A DNA stretch of 64,000 nt from Desulfotruncus alcoholivorax DSM 16058 (GTDB lineage: Bacteria; Bacillota; Desulfotomaculia; Desulfotomaculales; Desulfallaceae), in contig NZ_AUMW01000001.1 in NCBI RefSeq assembly GCF_000430885.1, positions 171,565-235,564 of the forward strand. Direction: 5' to 3'. The translations under genes were made by a program, and so were the position numbers. How positions within the stretch are numbered: position 1 is the stretch's first letter; each line of letters opens with the position of its first letter. Positions 52,233 through 61,260 of this stretch are shown here, one piece after another. The notes beneath the pieces were generated by a model. The model did not search any database and was not told the DNA's origin. It was given only the letters and a program-made list of their open reading frames with translations.

Positions 52233-52386
52233 GCTTTTCTCCTTAAAAATACTGGAAATATTTTAACATAATCCCCTTAAGTTGCAAAGTCAGTTAATGC
52301 CAGCACCTTTCAAACAATTACTTGACATGCATGTGCTAAAGGGATAAGTTCACTATTAATGAATTTGGTTAAAGTTACCAAAAGAT

Positions 52387-52415
52387 GAGATTGCTTCGCT
52401 GCGCTCGCAATGACA
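52387..52415. repeat. Dispersed repeat family A, half copy between pmbA and aroQ
   Basis: GAGATTGCTTCGCTGCGCTCGCAATGACA, identical to the right core of the 5998-6124 element over almost its whole length. Confidence 0.75.
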
Positions 52416-52444
52416 AAAGTGCTGCGCCCGCAGTGACTAAAGCG

Positions 52445-53788
52445 CTAATGACCGCTTATGCTCATTTCTGATACGCGGATCGTCGGCGCGCCCTTGCCGC
52501 CGAAAAATTGCAGGTCGCTGCCCACCGCATCGACTGATTTCAGCAAATCCATAATATTGCCGGCAATGGCCATTCCCCGCACCGGCCTGACCAGCTTCCC
52601 GTTTTCTATCCACAACCCGCTGGCACCTACAGAAAAGTCTCCGCTGATGGGGTTGGCGGTATGCATGCCCATAACTTCCGTCACGTAAAAGCCGTTGTTT
52701 ATTTCACCGATAATTTCTTCCGGCTTTTTAGCGCCCGGCTCAATGAAAAAGTTGGTGGTTCCCACTTCAGGCGTTCCTTTAAAAGAACCGCGCACGCCGT
52801 TCCCGGTGGAAAGCACTTTGTCTTTGGCGGCGGTGTAAGTGTTATGTAAAAAACATTTTAACACTCCGCCCTCTATTAATACCGTGCGTGAGGTTGGAAC
52901 TCCTTCCCCGTCAAAGGGAGCGGAAGAGATGCCGTCTTTCAGCGTGCCGTCGTCTATCAGATTTATGTTCCCCGACCCCACCTGCTGCCCGACCTTTCCC
53001 GCAAACAGTGAGCGTCCCTTTTGCACCGCTTCGGCGGAAAGAGCCGGCGCCAGCAGGCCCAAAAACCCTGTGGCAACGTACGGGTCCAAAACAACAGGCG
53101 CCTTTTGAGTGGATCCGGGCTTTGCGCCCAGCATGCGCACAGCCCTTTCCGCTGCCTGCCGCCCCAGTTTTGCGGGATCCAGCCCGGCAAAGCGCAGTCC
53201 GTAGCCCAGCGCAAAACCCGTCTGACTATCCTCACCCTGGCCGGCCACCAGCGCTATGTACATGCCGCAATAAGCGCCCAGGTAATGCAAATTAATTCCA
53301 TTGGAATTAAACAGGGTAACTTCAACCTCACCATCCTGGTATGTTGAGCTTTCAGTAACGCTGATTCTACTATCAAAAGCCCGGGCCTCATTTTCCATCG
53401 ACTTGGCCATCTCAATTTTTTGCTCCACAGTAGCTTTCTTAATACAAGGGTCGTACAAATCCATTTGCTGGTAGGAAGGAGCCGGCACCGGAAGCGTTCT
53501 TAAAGGGTCGGGTTCCGCACAGGACGCGTTAGCCAGGGCTTGCCTTACAACCTCATCTATAGCGCTGTCACCAAAATCTGTGGTAAAAGCAAAACCGGTC
53601 TTCCCGCCGGTAAACACCCTGATCCCCATGCCCCGGTCCTCGGCCAGCTTCATTGTCTCAAGCGATCCGTTGCGAACGTCAACTACCAGTTCCTTACTGT
53701 TGCCAATATATGCTTCAGCCATTTCGGCACCCAGCTTTTTTGCTTTTTGAACTGCGCCTTCGGCATATTTGCTATACCTGGATTCCAT
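52445..53788 (-). CDS. pmbA: TldE/PmbA-family metalloprotease partner
   Basis: 447 aa, the family size. It lacks the HExxxH motif, as TldE/PmbA proteins do, and shows DPYVATGFLGLLAPALSAEA, SAPFDGEGVPTSRTVLIEGG and PISGDFSVGASGLWIENGK. TldD/TldE pairs cleave leader or unfolded peptides. Its partner TldD is encoded at 55874-57268, separated by three genes. Confidence 0.9.
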   Translation of the reverse strand: MESRYSKYAEGAVQKAKKLGAEMAEAYIGNSKELVVDVRNGSLETMKLAEDRGMGIRVFTGGKTGFAFTTDFGDSAIDEVVRQALANASCAEPDPLRTLPVPAPSYQQMDLYDPCIKKATVEQKIEMAKSMENEARAFDSRISVTESSTYQDGEVEVTLFNSNGINLHYLGAYCGMYIALVAGQGEDSQTGFALGYGLRFAGLDPAKLGRQAAERAVRMLGAKPGSTQKAPVVLDPYVATGFLGLLAPALSAEAVQKGRSLFAGKVGQQVGSGNINLIDDGTLKDGISSAPFDGEGVPTSRTVLIEGGVLKCFLHNTYTAAKDKVLSTGNGVRGSFKGTPEVGTTNFFIEPGAKKPEEIIGEINNGFYVTEVMGMHTANPISGDFSVGASGLWIENGKLVRPVRGMAIAGNIMDLLKSVDAVGSDLQFFGGKGAPTIRVSEMSISGH

Positions 53789-53862
53789 TGTTTTTCACCC
53801 GCTCCTTTCAGTTAAAATAGTATAATTCAATAAAAGATATACTATTCCTTTTAGTACCAATA

Positions 53863-53902
53863 AAAACACACGCATAATTCAGTTCCCTTTTGCGTGTGTT
53901 TT
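53863..53902. terminator. Hairpin upstream of pmbA
   Basis: 12-bp perfect arms AAAACACACGCA and TGCGTGTGTTTT with a 16-nt loop. It lies between the small gene at 54021 and pmbA. A degenerate second copy of the same sequence (ACACACGCCCAATTCAGTTC) follows at ~53963. Confidence 0.75.
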
Positions 53903-53987
53903 ATACTTTTCTCCTCTGTCCTTGCCATATATATGGCAAGAATTAAATAAAAAAAGTGCAAATACACACGCCCAATTCAGTTCCCAT

Positions 53988-54020
53988 TGCGCAAAATAAA
54001 AACTGCCTTTAAACAGGCAG
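53988..54020 (-). terminator. Terminator after the 71-aa protein gene
   Basis: Minus strand: CTGCCT-GTTTAA-AGGCAG followed by TTTTTATTTTG. It starts at the stop codon of the 54021 gene. Confidence 0.75.
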
Positions 54021-54236
54021 CTAATGCATGTAACTGGAATTTGCCGTCAAAGCAATCAAGTCCTTGAAGGCCACCGGTGCCAATTCCTGTACCGCTACTT
54101 CCCGGACCGAATGTGGATCCAACATAGCAACTATTGCTACCCTTTCTCCGGAACTCTGGTCTGTATAAAACCCGATAATACAAAATTGGGCTTCCTCGCC
54201 GGCAAACCTTCTGGTGACAATATCGCCAATTTTCAT
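54021..54236 (-). CDS. Small conserved-looking protein of unknown function
   Basis: 71 aa. It starts MKIGDIVTRRFAGEEAQFCI with a good ribosome site (GGAGGTATTTATTT before ATG). The beginning (KIGDIV.RR..G....F.I) recalls the N-terminal SH3-like part of the sporulation protease YabG, but the rest of YabG is missing. It is a single gene between two terminators. I do not assign a function. Confidence 0.6.
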   Translation of the reverse strand: MKIGDIVTRRFAGEEAQFCIIGFYTDQSSGERVAIVAMLDPHSVREVAVQELAPVAFKDLIALTANSSYMH

Positions 54237-54332
54237 AAATAAATACCTCCTACAAGGAAGTATCGACCACCGGGATGAAAAACATTTTCCCGGCTGACAT
54301 TGAATTTTTCTTTACCTTCTACAGCATATGCC

Positions 54333-54361
54333 TTGACACAGGTATTTGTGAAATATAAATA
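54333..54361 (+). promoter_or_regulatory. Sigma-A-type promoter of the DUF3243 gene
   Basis: TTGACA (perfect), a 17-nt spacer and TAAATA. It is ~125 bp before the ATG on the plus strand. Confidence 0.6.
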
Positions 54362-54484
54362 TTATCTCATTATTTAAAGAATGGATAAGCAAGAAAATTT
54401 TGCCGGTTCAATAGAATAATATTTAAAACTTTGGAGAAAATATTTTATATCAAAATCATTTAAAACTTTAAGGTGGGGATAAGC

Positions 54485-54748
54485 ATGGATTTTAATTTTG
54501 CCAGGAACGCTAACACCGACTGGGCAACATGGAAAAACTACCTCAGGCAGGCGATGGAATTCGCCGAAGAACTCGGTATTCCAAGGGATAAAATTCAAAG
54601 TTTAGCCAACCAGGCGGGAGACCTGCTGGCCCAAAACGTAGCGCCGGCCAACCCGGAACAGCAGTTGTTAAAAGAACTTTGGACCGTTGCAGACCAGACC
54701 GAGCGCCAAACACTGGCCAGGCTGATGACCAAAGTGGTAAACCAGTAA
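54485..54748 (+). CDS. DUF3243 family protein (YmfJ-like)
   Basis: 87 aa soluble helical protein, one of few plus-strand genes here. DWATWKNYLRQAMEFAEELG and TERQTLARLMTKVV match DUF3243. The ATG at 54485 is preceded by AAGGTGGGG; the in-frame GTG at 54473 is part of that site. Function unknown; family members lie near stress or sporulation genes in Bacillus. Confidence 0.8.
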   Translation: MDFNFARNANTDWATWKNYLRQAMEFAEELGIPRDKIQSLANQAGDLLAQNVAPANPEQQLLKELWTVADQTERQTLARLMTKVVNQ

Positions 54749-54829
54749 GAGTATTCCATAATAGAATTCCAGTTATCGAAAACAATAATAGCTTCCATTG
54801 ATCAAATTAATAAAATATCGTTTTAAACA

Positions 54830-54861
54830 AATTGCCCGGGTAATGTATTTCCCGGGCAATT
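54830..54861. terminator. Bidirectional terminator between DUF3243 and prepilin peptidase genes
   Basis: 11-bp perfect arms AATTGCCCGGG and CCCGGGCAATT, 10-nt loop, with A/T-rich flanks both sides. The two genes converge here. Confidence 0.85.
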
Positions 54862-54876
54862 ATATATACCCCAAGC

Positions 54877-55629
54877 CTAGCCCCATAACCCAAAGTACCA
54901 GGCCAGCAATTCATTGCCCCAAAGGGCCGCCAGCACAGCCCCCAGCGCCAAAAAGGGGCCGAAAGGCACGGGATCCTTACGACCTTTTCGCCCGGATAGC
55001 AGCAAATAAATACCGGTCATACCACCAAAGAAAAATGATATAAACAACGCCAGAAACACACCCTGCCAGCCCAGGTACAGACCCATCAAGGCACTTAATT
55101 TTATGTCTCCGCCCCCCATTCCCCCTTTGGATACAACGGCAATAACCAGCATGATTATCCCGGCTGTAAAAAACCCTATCACTCCGTTAACCAATTTATC
55201 AGTTGATTGAAATACCGTTAAAGGTATACCAGCCAACAGGCCTACAACTACCAGCCCGTCGGGAATGATACGGTGGTGGATATCAATTACGGCAGCAATA
55301 ATAAGAATTGAAACAAAGACCCCTAACATTAACGAAGATAATCCAAATCCATGCTTGATAAAAATAAGTAAAAACATAACGCCGGATAATAATTCCACCA
55401 GTGGATACTGAATTGAAAGCCTGGCCCCGCAGTAACGACAGCGGCCTTTTAAAAACAGGTAACTTAGAATTGGAACCATATCCAGAAAGTTTAACTTTTG
55501 CCCGCACGCGCAGCAGTAAGAAGAGCCTGCTATCACGGTCCGTTTTTCCGGTATGCGAAAAATGCATACGTTTAAGAAGCTGCCTATGCAGGTCCCCAGG
55601 AGAAATACAAAAACATAGTTGATTACCAT
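54877..55629 (-). CDS. pilD: Type IV prepilin peptidase / N-methyltransferase
   Basis: 250 aa, about seven membrane helices. The N-terminal cytoplasmic loop has two CxxC pairs (CCACGQKL and CRYCGARL) of the methyltransferase/zinc domain; the protease aspartates are in AAVIDIHHRIIPDGL and GGMGGGDIKLSAL. It cleaves and methylates the pseudopilins encoded at 61261-62739. Confidence 0.92.
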   Translation of the reverse strand: MVINYVFVFLLGTCIGSFLNVCIFRIPEKRTVIAGSSYCCACGQKLNFLDMVPILSYLFLKGRCRYCGARLSIQYPLVELLSGVMFLLIFIKHGFGLSSLMLGVFVSILIIAAVIDIHHRIIPDGLVVVGLLAGIPLTVFQSTDKLVNGVIGFFTAGIIMLVIAVVSKGGMGGGDIKLSALMGLYLGWQGVFLALFISFFFGGMTGIYLLLSGRKGRKDPVPFGPFLALGAVLAALWGNELLAWYFGLWG

Positions 55630-55772
55630 TATCTTTAACCCCGTGTTACTTATTCAGGTATTGACGAATCCGCCGATGCCCTGTAAATATGCTTCCAGTA
55701 ATTTACTGACCTCTTGCTACCTTCTGCAATACCAGTAAATAAGTCTTCAAAAATTATCGTCATTCTCTCATT

Positions 55773-55798
55773 CTGGCTCCTGACTCCTGAGTAGTTGT
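55773..55798. repeat. Dispersed repeat family B, right-half remnant
   Basis: CATTCTGGCTCCTGACTCCTGAG, the right-hand core of family B, with TTATTCAGGTATTGACG as a possible left remnant at ~55649. It lies in the 244-bp gap between the prepilin peptidase gene and tldD. Confidence 0.55.
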
Positions 55799-55840
55799 CA
55801 AAATTCATATCATACAACACATATTATAACAGATAGAAAA

Positions 55841-55864
55841 TCCCGGGAGTATCTCTTCCCGGGA
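55841..55864 (-). terminator. Terminator after tldD
   Basis: TCCCGGGA arms (8 bp) around GTATCTCT; minus strand is followed by TTTTCTATC. It begins ~10 bp after the tldD stop codon. Confidence 0.7.
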
Positions 55865-55873
55865 ATCTTTAGC

Positions 55874-57268
55874 TTAACTTTCTCCGTGGGCGGTGCCGCC
55901 GACGGTTATTTGCCTTACCAGCATGGTGGGCTGCGCATCGCTAACCGGCACACCCTGCCCATCCTTGCCGCAAGTTCCGATGGTAAACCCAAGGTCACTG
56001 CCTACCTTTTCGACCACCTTCAGCACTTCCGGCCCATTGCCGGTAAGCGTGGCTCCCCGCACCATCGGCCCTATTTGTCCGTTTTTAATCAGATAGCCTT
56101 CCGCAACATCGAATACGAAGTCACCCGTGGTGGTATTAACCTGGCCGCCGCCCATTTTTTTAACCAGCAGTCCACTTTCCACACTTTTGATAATTTCCTG
56201 CGGGTCGTCCTTGCCGGGCGCGATATATGTATTGCCCATACGGGGGATAGGTTTATCCTGGTATGACTCGCGGCGGCCGTGGCCGTTGGGCTGCACATTG
56301 TCGCGCCTGGCGGTAAGCCTGTCATACATGTAATCTTTGAGCACTCCGTTTTCGATCAGCACCACTTTGCGGGCCGGCACCCCTTCATCATCCACACTGT
56401 AAGACCCGTAACGGTCTTCCATGGTTGCATCGTCGATAACTGTGATACAATCCGCAGCCACTTTTTGTCCTTTTTTGCCCGCATATACCGAAAGCCCCTT
56501 TTGAACCAGGTCGGCCTCCAAACCGTGGCCGCAGGCTTCGTGAACCATGGTGCCTCCGGCTTCGCCTGCCAGCACAACAACCATTTTACCGGCGGGGGCA
56601 GGCTTTGCACCCAGCATTTGCACTGCCCGCCGGGCTGCTTTCGCGCCCACCTCCTCCGGTTTATTGCGCTGCAGCAATTCGAACCCGCTGTGACTGCCCA
56701 CGGCTTCGTAGCCAGTTTGAATTACGGAGCCTTCCGCAGCTACAGCCTGAACCATCAGCCGGGTGCGCACCCGCTCATCTTCAACAAAATCTCCCTGGCT
56801 GTTGGCAATAATAACCTTCTGCACAATATCGGCGTAGCCAACCATGACCTGTTTAATCTTTTCCGCATCCACCGCCCTGGCAGCTCCATCAGCCGCCTTT
56901 ACAGCAAGGACTTTCTGCTCGGTTGTCACTTCGCTGGGATTAACTTTAATCTCAAACTTCACATTTGGCTTAACAAACCGGAACTCCGCCACCCCGCTTT
57001 TCTTTCCGCCAGTTGCGGCGTGGCTCACTATTTTTGCGGCATTCAACATCCCCTCGCGGCTGAGGTCATTGGTATAGGCGTAAGCGGTTGCATCACCCGA
57101 TATAACCCTGATTCCCGCTCCCGATTCTATACCGGATTGAATGCGCTCAATTTTGCCTGCCTCGCAGCCGATGCCGGTTATTTTTTTTTGTTCCACAAAA
57201 ACATCGGCAAAATCCCCGCCATTTTTTAACGCCTCGGCCAGTACCTCTTTTAATAATCCTTGATCCAT
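55874..57268 (-). CDS. tldD: TldD metalloprotease
   Basis: 464 aa. The zinc motif HEACGH (HExxxH) is at ~243-248 inside GGTMVHEACGHGLEADLV; DRYGSYSVDDEGVPARKV and NTTTGDFVFDVAEGYLIKNG follow. Together with PmbA/TldE it forms the heterodimeric protease. The ATG at 57268 has GGTGG upstream. It lies between the pilus assembly genes and the prepilin peptidase. Confidence 0.93.
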   Translation of the reverse strand: MDQGLLKEVLAEALKNGGDFADVFVEQKKITGIGCEAGKIERIQSGIESGAGIRVISGDATAYAYTNDLSREGMLNAAKIVSHAATGGKKSGVAEFRFVKPNVKFEIKVNPSEVTTEQKVLAVKAADGAARAVDAEKIKQVMVGYADIVQKVIIANSQGDFVEDERVRTRLMVQAVAAEGSVIQTGYEAVGSHSGFELLQRNKPEEVGAKAARRAVQMLGAKPAPAGKMVVVLAGEAGGTMVHEACGHGLEADLVQKGLSVYAGKKGQKVAADCITVIDDATMEDRYGSYSVDDEGVPARKVVLIENGVLKDYMYDRLTARRDNVQPNGHGRRESYQDKPIPRMGNTYIAPGKDDPQEIIKSVESGLLVKKMGGGQVNTTTGDFVFDVAEGYLIKNGQIGPMVRGATLTGNGPEVLKVVEKVGSDLGFTIGTCGKDGQGVPVSDAQPTMLVRQITVGGTAHGES

Positions 57269-57336
57269 TATTAACACCACCAAAAATTAGACTATTATTT
57301 ATTCTATGTATTTTCTTCCCTTAAGCTGAATTTTAT

Positions 57337-58098
57337 TTACCTTGAAGAGAGCGGAATTTCAGGGTAGGGCGAAACCTGGCCCGGTTTTTTAAAGGGTTTG
57401 TCACGTCCAATTTTCCAGGCTTTGATCTGTTCCTGCTCCAGGTAAAGTTCGCCTTTGGGCGAAGGGTCGGAATATATCACCAAGTCCAGCAGGGCTTTAA
57501 TTTTAGGTTCAACGGCTTCAGCTGAATCAGCTTGGGATAAATCCCGGGGCAAATCAAATAAGCTGCCTGAAACATTTTCACCGTCCGGCGGGTTCTTTTC
57601 TTTCAAAAGGCGCTTATCTTCCACGGTTACCTTTAAAGTTCGGATTTCAACCAAATTGGGCAGCTTTTCAATTTGAGAAATAAAATCAACAATGTTTAGG
57701 TAATCTCCGTATAGCTCAAGTTTTAAAGGCAACTCCAAATAGCTCTTTTTGTCTACGATGCCCAGGGGTTCCAGGTTATTTACAACAACCTTTGAGCCGG
57801 CAGCTTTCAATCCTATCAAAACCATGGCCGAGCCACTGCTAAAATCGCCGGCCAACAGCTGCTTATATTTGTTGAGCTGTTTTCTTGTTTCTTCGTATTC
57901 AGCTATTTCACCTTTTTCCTGGCTTAATATTTTTTCAGCCTGCTCAAGTTGAGACCGCTTGTCCAGCAATTCCTCATGCAACGTCGCATAAGCACTAAGC
58001 TGAGGGCCAAGCATTAAATAGTAAACGCCGGTCAGTAAGGCCACCAGGCCCAGAATTTCGAGCAAAATAATGCCCCGCCGGCTAAGATGCCGAAACAT
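57337..58098 (-). CDS. pilO: PilO-like type IV pilus assembly protein
   Basis: ~253 aa. MFRHLSRRGIILLEILGLVA starts a single N-terminal membrane helix, followed by a coiled coil (~35-80) and an alpha/beta periplasmic-type domain with VNNLEPLGIVDKKSYLELPL and GDYLNIVDFISQIEKLPNLV. The ATG at 58098 is preceded by GGAGGAGGGG and overlaps pilN by 17 bp; the longer frame to 58224 is within pilN. It joins PilN in the alignment subcomplex. Confidence 0.85.
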   Translation of the reverse strand: MFRHLSRRGIILLEILGLVALLTGVYYLMLGPQLSAYATLHEELLDKRSQLEQAEKILSQEKGEIAEYEETRKQLNKYKQLLAGDFSSGSAMVLIGLKAAGSKVVVNNLEPLGIVDKKSYLELPLKLELYGDYLNIVDFISQIEKLPNLVEIRTLKVTVEDKRLLKEKNPPDGENVSGSLFDLPRDLSQADSAEAVEPKIKALLDLVIYSDPSPKGELYLEQEQIKAWKIGRDKPFKKPGQVSPYPEIPLSSR

Positions 58099-58777
58099 CG
58101 CGCCCCTCCTCCCGCAGTTGCAGTTCCAGGGTAAACGCATATCCCGCATCATCGCCTGAATTAGTGTAGACTTTTTTAATGCCAACATTTCTAAAATAAG
58201 GGAGTCCTGCCAGATTATGCACAAATACGCCGACCGAAGCGGAATTATAGGTCACTCCCTGAAGCATCAGTACATTAGGAGAGGGAATCTCTACTTCGTC
58301 TATGGTCTCTTTTTTACTAACCGGCGGGCCCACCGCCTGAAGGGTGGCTTTGGGCGGCAAAGCATTTGCGCCCGGCAGTGAAGCAAAACCTCCAACCGGA
58401 TTAAGTTTTTCGCGGTATTCCAGGGTTATGCCGGTCAGCCACGTATCAACAGGTATGCTTTTTTCAATTTCTTTAAACACCGGCGTTAACAAAAACCTGC
58501 TTTCAGTTATAGCTTTATAGGCCATAATTTTTTCCTGGTTTTCTATTCTCTCAGCCTTTATTTTTTTCACCAGATTTAAACGGGGGCTCATTTCAGCCAG
58601 CATTTTATCAGTATGGGCAATTTCCTCTTTAATATTATAAAGCCGAAACTTAAAACCGGCATACCAATATACATATCCGATAACAACTATAATAACGGCA
58701 ATAAGCATAGTTAACTTCTTAAAATCAATATTAAATCTTTTAATTAGTTCGGGCGGCAACAGGTTAATTTCATACAT
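58082..58777 (-). CDS. pilN: PilN-like type IV pilus assembly protein
   Basis: 231 aa. YEINLLPPELIKRFNIDFKK is the conserved cytoplasmic tip that binds PilM; a membrane helix (LTMLIAVIIVVIGYVYWYAG) and a coiled-coil/ferredoxin-like domain follow. 3 bp after pilM. Confidence 0.9.
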   Translation of the reverse strand: MYEINLLPPELIKRFNIDFKKLTMLIAVIIVVIGYVYWYAGFKFRLYNIKEEIAHTDKMLAEMSPRLNLVKKIKAERIENQEKIMAYKAITESRFLLTPVFKEIEKSIPVDTWLTGITLEYREKLNPVGGFASLPGANALPPKATLQAVGPPVSKKETIDEVEIPSPNVLMLQGVTYNSASVGVFVHNLAGLPYFRNVGIKKVYTNSGDDAGYAFTLELQLREEGRDVSAS

Positions 58778-58780
58778 TTA

Positions 58781-59854
58781 TTAAACCTCCCGCAGGGCCA
58801 GCCCGTAAGCCATGGCTAGCGACGGGTCAAATGAAAATTCACCCTCCCGGGCAAAAGACAAGCTCGCCGGTCTGGCAACTTCAGCGGGCAAACCCAACGC
58901 CTCGCTTACAAAAACGTCAAAGCCCGGCAGGTTGCAGGTTCCACCGGACAGGATCACTTTGTCGACAGGCTCGGCATTAAACTGATTTGCGTAGTATTCG
59001 AGAGAGCGGCGCATTTCCCTGAGCAACTCGCCAAGCCCGTCCCGCAAGGATAGGTCAATCCTCATCTTGTCGGCGGCAACCCCCGCCAGGTCGTTCTCAT
59101 TGATAATAACACCTTCACTTTCTTTCAATTTTCTGGCACTGTCTAAATCAATGCCATACGCCTCTGACATTGACCTGGTCAGCAAACTGCCTCCCACTGG
59201 AAAAATACGGGTATATTTCATCCGCCCTTTCTTCGTTATCACCAGACAGGTTTTGGTTTCACCGATTTCAAATATTGCTATAACATTATCACTTGCCGCA
59301 TGTTCATTCCGGTAAAGCCGCCAGATTGCCAGTGCGGGCAAATCCAGGGCAACCAGCGTCAACCCGGCGCGCTTCAATAAGGCGTGATACTGGTAAACCG
59401 TTGCTTGAGGCGCCGCTGCAATAAGAATGTTCAGCTCTTTCCGGTTGTCTATTGCATTTTCATCCAGCACCAGGTGACGGACAAAAAGCTCATCCAGCGG
59501 CACCGGCATGAATTTTTCAACTTCCTGCAAAACAGCCTTGTTTAGCTTCTTGGCTGACATGCGTGGCAAGTTGATTTGCCTGGTTACCACCTTGTTTCCG
59601 CCAAGTGCGGAAATTATTTCAGTTCCGGCCAGCAGGTATTCATTTACCATATCATCAAGGACGTCAACCAACAACTCTTCATTGATAACTTCTCCAAAAA
59701 CACCCGGCGGTGCCGGGTAACGAGCCACGGTGGTTATCTCCGGCACAGCATGCCAGGGGTCAAGGTAAACAAATTTTATTTCCCTCTCGCCAACATCAAG
59801 AGCGGCACTGGGAATTTTGCGGGGGATAATCTTTTGGTATATTTTTCTCATCAT
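58781..59854 (-). CDS. pilM: PilM-like actin-fold ATPase of the pilus machine
   Basis: 357 aa. Actin-like nucleotide-binding motifs: ALDVGEREIKFVYL at the start, IAIFEIGETKTCLVITKKG (phosphate 2) and KVILSGGTCNLPGFDVFVSE (adenosine). PilM binds PilN and sits at the cytoplasmic face. It is the first gene of pilM-N-O. Confidence 0.92.
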   Translation of the reverse strand: MMRKIYQKIIPRKIPSAALDVGEREIKFVYLDPWHAVPEITTVARYPAPPGVFGEVINEELLVDVLDDMVNEYLLAGTEIISALGGNKVVTRQINLPRMSAKKLNKAVLQEVEKFMPVPLDELFVRHLVLDENAIDNRKELNILIAAAPQATVYQYHALLKRAGLTLVALDLPALAIWRLYRNEHAASDNVIAIFEIGETKTCLVITKKGRMKYTRIFPVGGSLLTRSMSEAYGIDLDSARKLKESEGVIINENDLAGVAADKMRIDLSLRDGLGELLREMRRSLEYYANQFNAEPVDKVILSGGTCNLPGFDVFVSEALGLPAEVARPASLSFAREGEFSFDPSLAMAYGLALREV

Positions 59855-59895
59855 GAGAACTCCGTAGAGAAATTAAAAATTATTAAATATAACAG

Positions 59896-61113
59896 TCAGC
59901 TGTCACTAAACACGGGGTATTTTTCACGCCAGTCAACCAGTTTGACGCAAAACGGGACAAATTCATCATCCGGGGCCATATAATCGGCCACGTATTGTTT
60001 AATGCTGCCGCAACCGGGAAACGACGCCCCTTTTGCGCAGACCGCCCCGTTGAGTTCGGTATTATCATTGGCAATTAAGGAGCCGCCGGATACTAAATTA
60101 GCGTATACTGTGACATTTTTTATATTGATATCCCCAAGGGCCACCAGCGTGAGATTTCCAACACCGGGCGTAGGAGCATCTTCATCAGCATCAACCTTAG
60201 GGGTCAAATTTCCGGAAACAATGATGTTTCCGCTGGCAAAAAAAACCGCCTGGCCGTTAAAATTTTGGGAAATATCGATATCGCCATCCACGTAATAAAA
60301 ACCATCATAAGTAGGCACCACTTCCATGATTGTGTTTTCTTCACCAACTGGCAGCCACAGGTTACTAAAGGTAGTATCACCGTAATAAACATGGCCGTTT
60401 TCAGCTGCCCTGGCCTGATAATAATTATCAGACAAATCCGGGAAAGGTGGGATGTAAAGGTAATTCTGGCGCACATTGGCCGCATTGTAAACCGGCCTGT
60501 CTTCGCCGTCCGAAACAGCATTAAAGCTTCCACCGGTAAATATCTTTTTACTGCTGTTTACTTCTATATTGCCCGTCAACTGCAGGTCACCGTTATAGAT
60601 CAGTGGCGCGTCAAAATATCCGTTGCCGCTGAACATCAACCCGGATGATTCCTCCGGCAGCAGCGCAAAACCGCTGAGAAAATCCGCAGCCTTGTATACC
60701 ACAACTTCACAATTAAGCGTTTTCTGCGCAAGCAAATTATTGCTGCCATCCAAGTATTTGCCCACAGATTCAATAAAAATGGCGGTGCCAAATTCATGCT
60801 GGACGCCTTTTTGGGCGCTGACAGTAAAATACACGTTCTCGCTCAGCTGTTGATTATTAAAAACTGTCACCAGGCGATCGGAGGGTAAACTGTAACACCA
60901 AACCGGGTTGTTGTTTATTTTAGCCGTTAATTTTTCAATCCCGGCATCAGCTGCGTATAAGGCCTGGATAGAATAGTTTTCACCGGCGATATTACCCCTG
61001 GCACCGGTTGTTATTGTTTCCAGCGCGGCTGACAGTACAAAAAGAATTAGAACAACCAGTAAAACCATTACAACCGCCTGACCCTCGGGATTTTTCCACA
61101 CCAAGCCTTTCAT
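59896..61113 (-). CDS. PilX-like exported protein with N-terminal helix
   Basis: ~405 aa. MKGLVWKNPEGQAVVMVLL leads into one hydrophobic helix (VMVLLVVLILFVLSAALETI), then AGENYSIQALYAADAGIEKL, typical of PilX/GspK-like pilins. The rest is beta-rich with repeated 'NIxVSGNLTP/GDINIKNVTV' strands, like polymer-forming bactofilin-type or DUF7305 regions. The ATG at 61113 has AAGGG 8 nt upstream. A minor pilin or tip adhesin is a reasonable guess. Confidence 0.65.
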   Translation of the reverse strand: MKGLVWKNPEGQAVVMVLLVVLILFVLSAALETITTGARGNIAGENYSIQALYAADAGIEKLTAKINNNPVWCYSLPSDRLVTVFNNQQLSENVYFTVSAQKGVQHEFGTAIFIESVGKYLDGSNNLLAQKTLNCEVVVYKAADFLSGFALLPEESSGLMFSGNGYFDAPLIYNGDLQLTGNIEVNSSKKIFTGGSFNAVSDGEDRPVYNAANVRQNYLYIPPFPDLSDNYYQARAAENGHVYYGDTTFSNLWLPVGEENTIMEVVPTYDGFYYVDGDIDISQNFNGQAVFFASGNIIVSGNLTPKVDADEDAPTPGVGNLTLVALGDINIKNVTVYANLVSGGSLIANDNTELNGAVCAKGASFPGCGSIKQYVADYMAPDDEFVPFCVKLVDWREKYPVFSDS

Positions 61114-61182
61114 CCACAAGTCCCTTCTATTAATCATCTTAAACGGTCAACGGCTAAAACCGCAATTTTTAGGCTACGCCAA

Positions 61183-61247
61183 GGGGACGGTTCCATCGTC
61201 TTCCCTTCGGCCCTTCGCCCCGCTTCGGTGACGCTCGAACCGTCCCC
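61183..61247. repeat. Inverted repeat GGGGACGGTTC / GAACCGTCCCC
   Basis: 11-bp perfect arms at 61183-61193 and 61237-61247, separated by 43 bp of GC-rich sequence that itself contains short repeats (CCCTTCGGCCCTTCGCCCCGCTTCGG split by eye). It fills the gap between the PilX-like gene and the first pseudopilin gene. It could be a REP-like element or a long terminator stem. Confidence 0.7.
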
Positions 61248-61260
61248 ACACGCTGTAGTA

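Noticed and set aside
56279..57229. 316-codon plus-strand frame
   Set aside because: It is antisense to tldD, whose family motifs (HExxxH) are unambiguous; no ribosome site and His/Phe-rich shadow composition.
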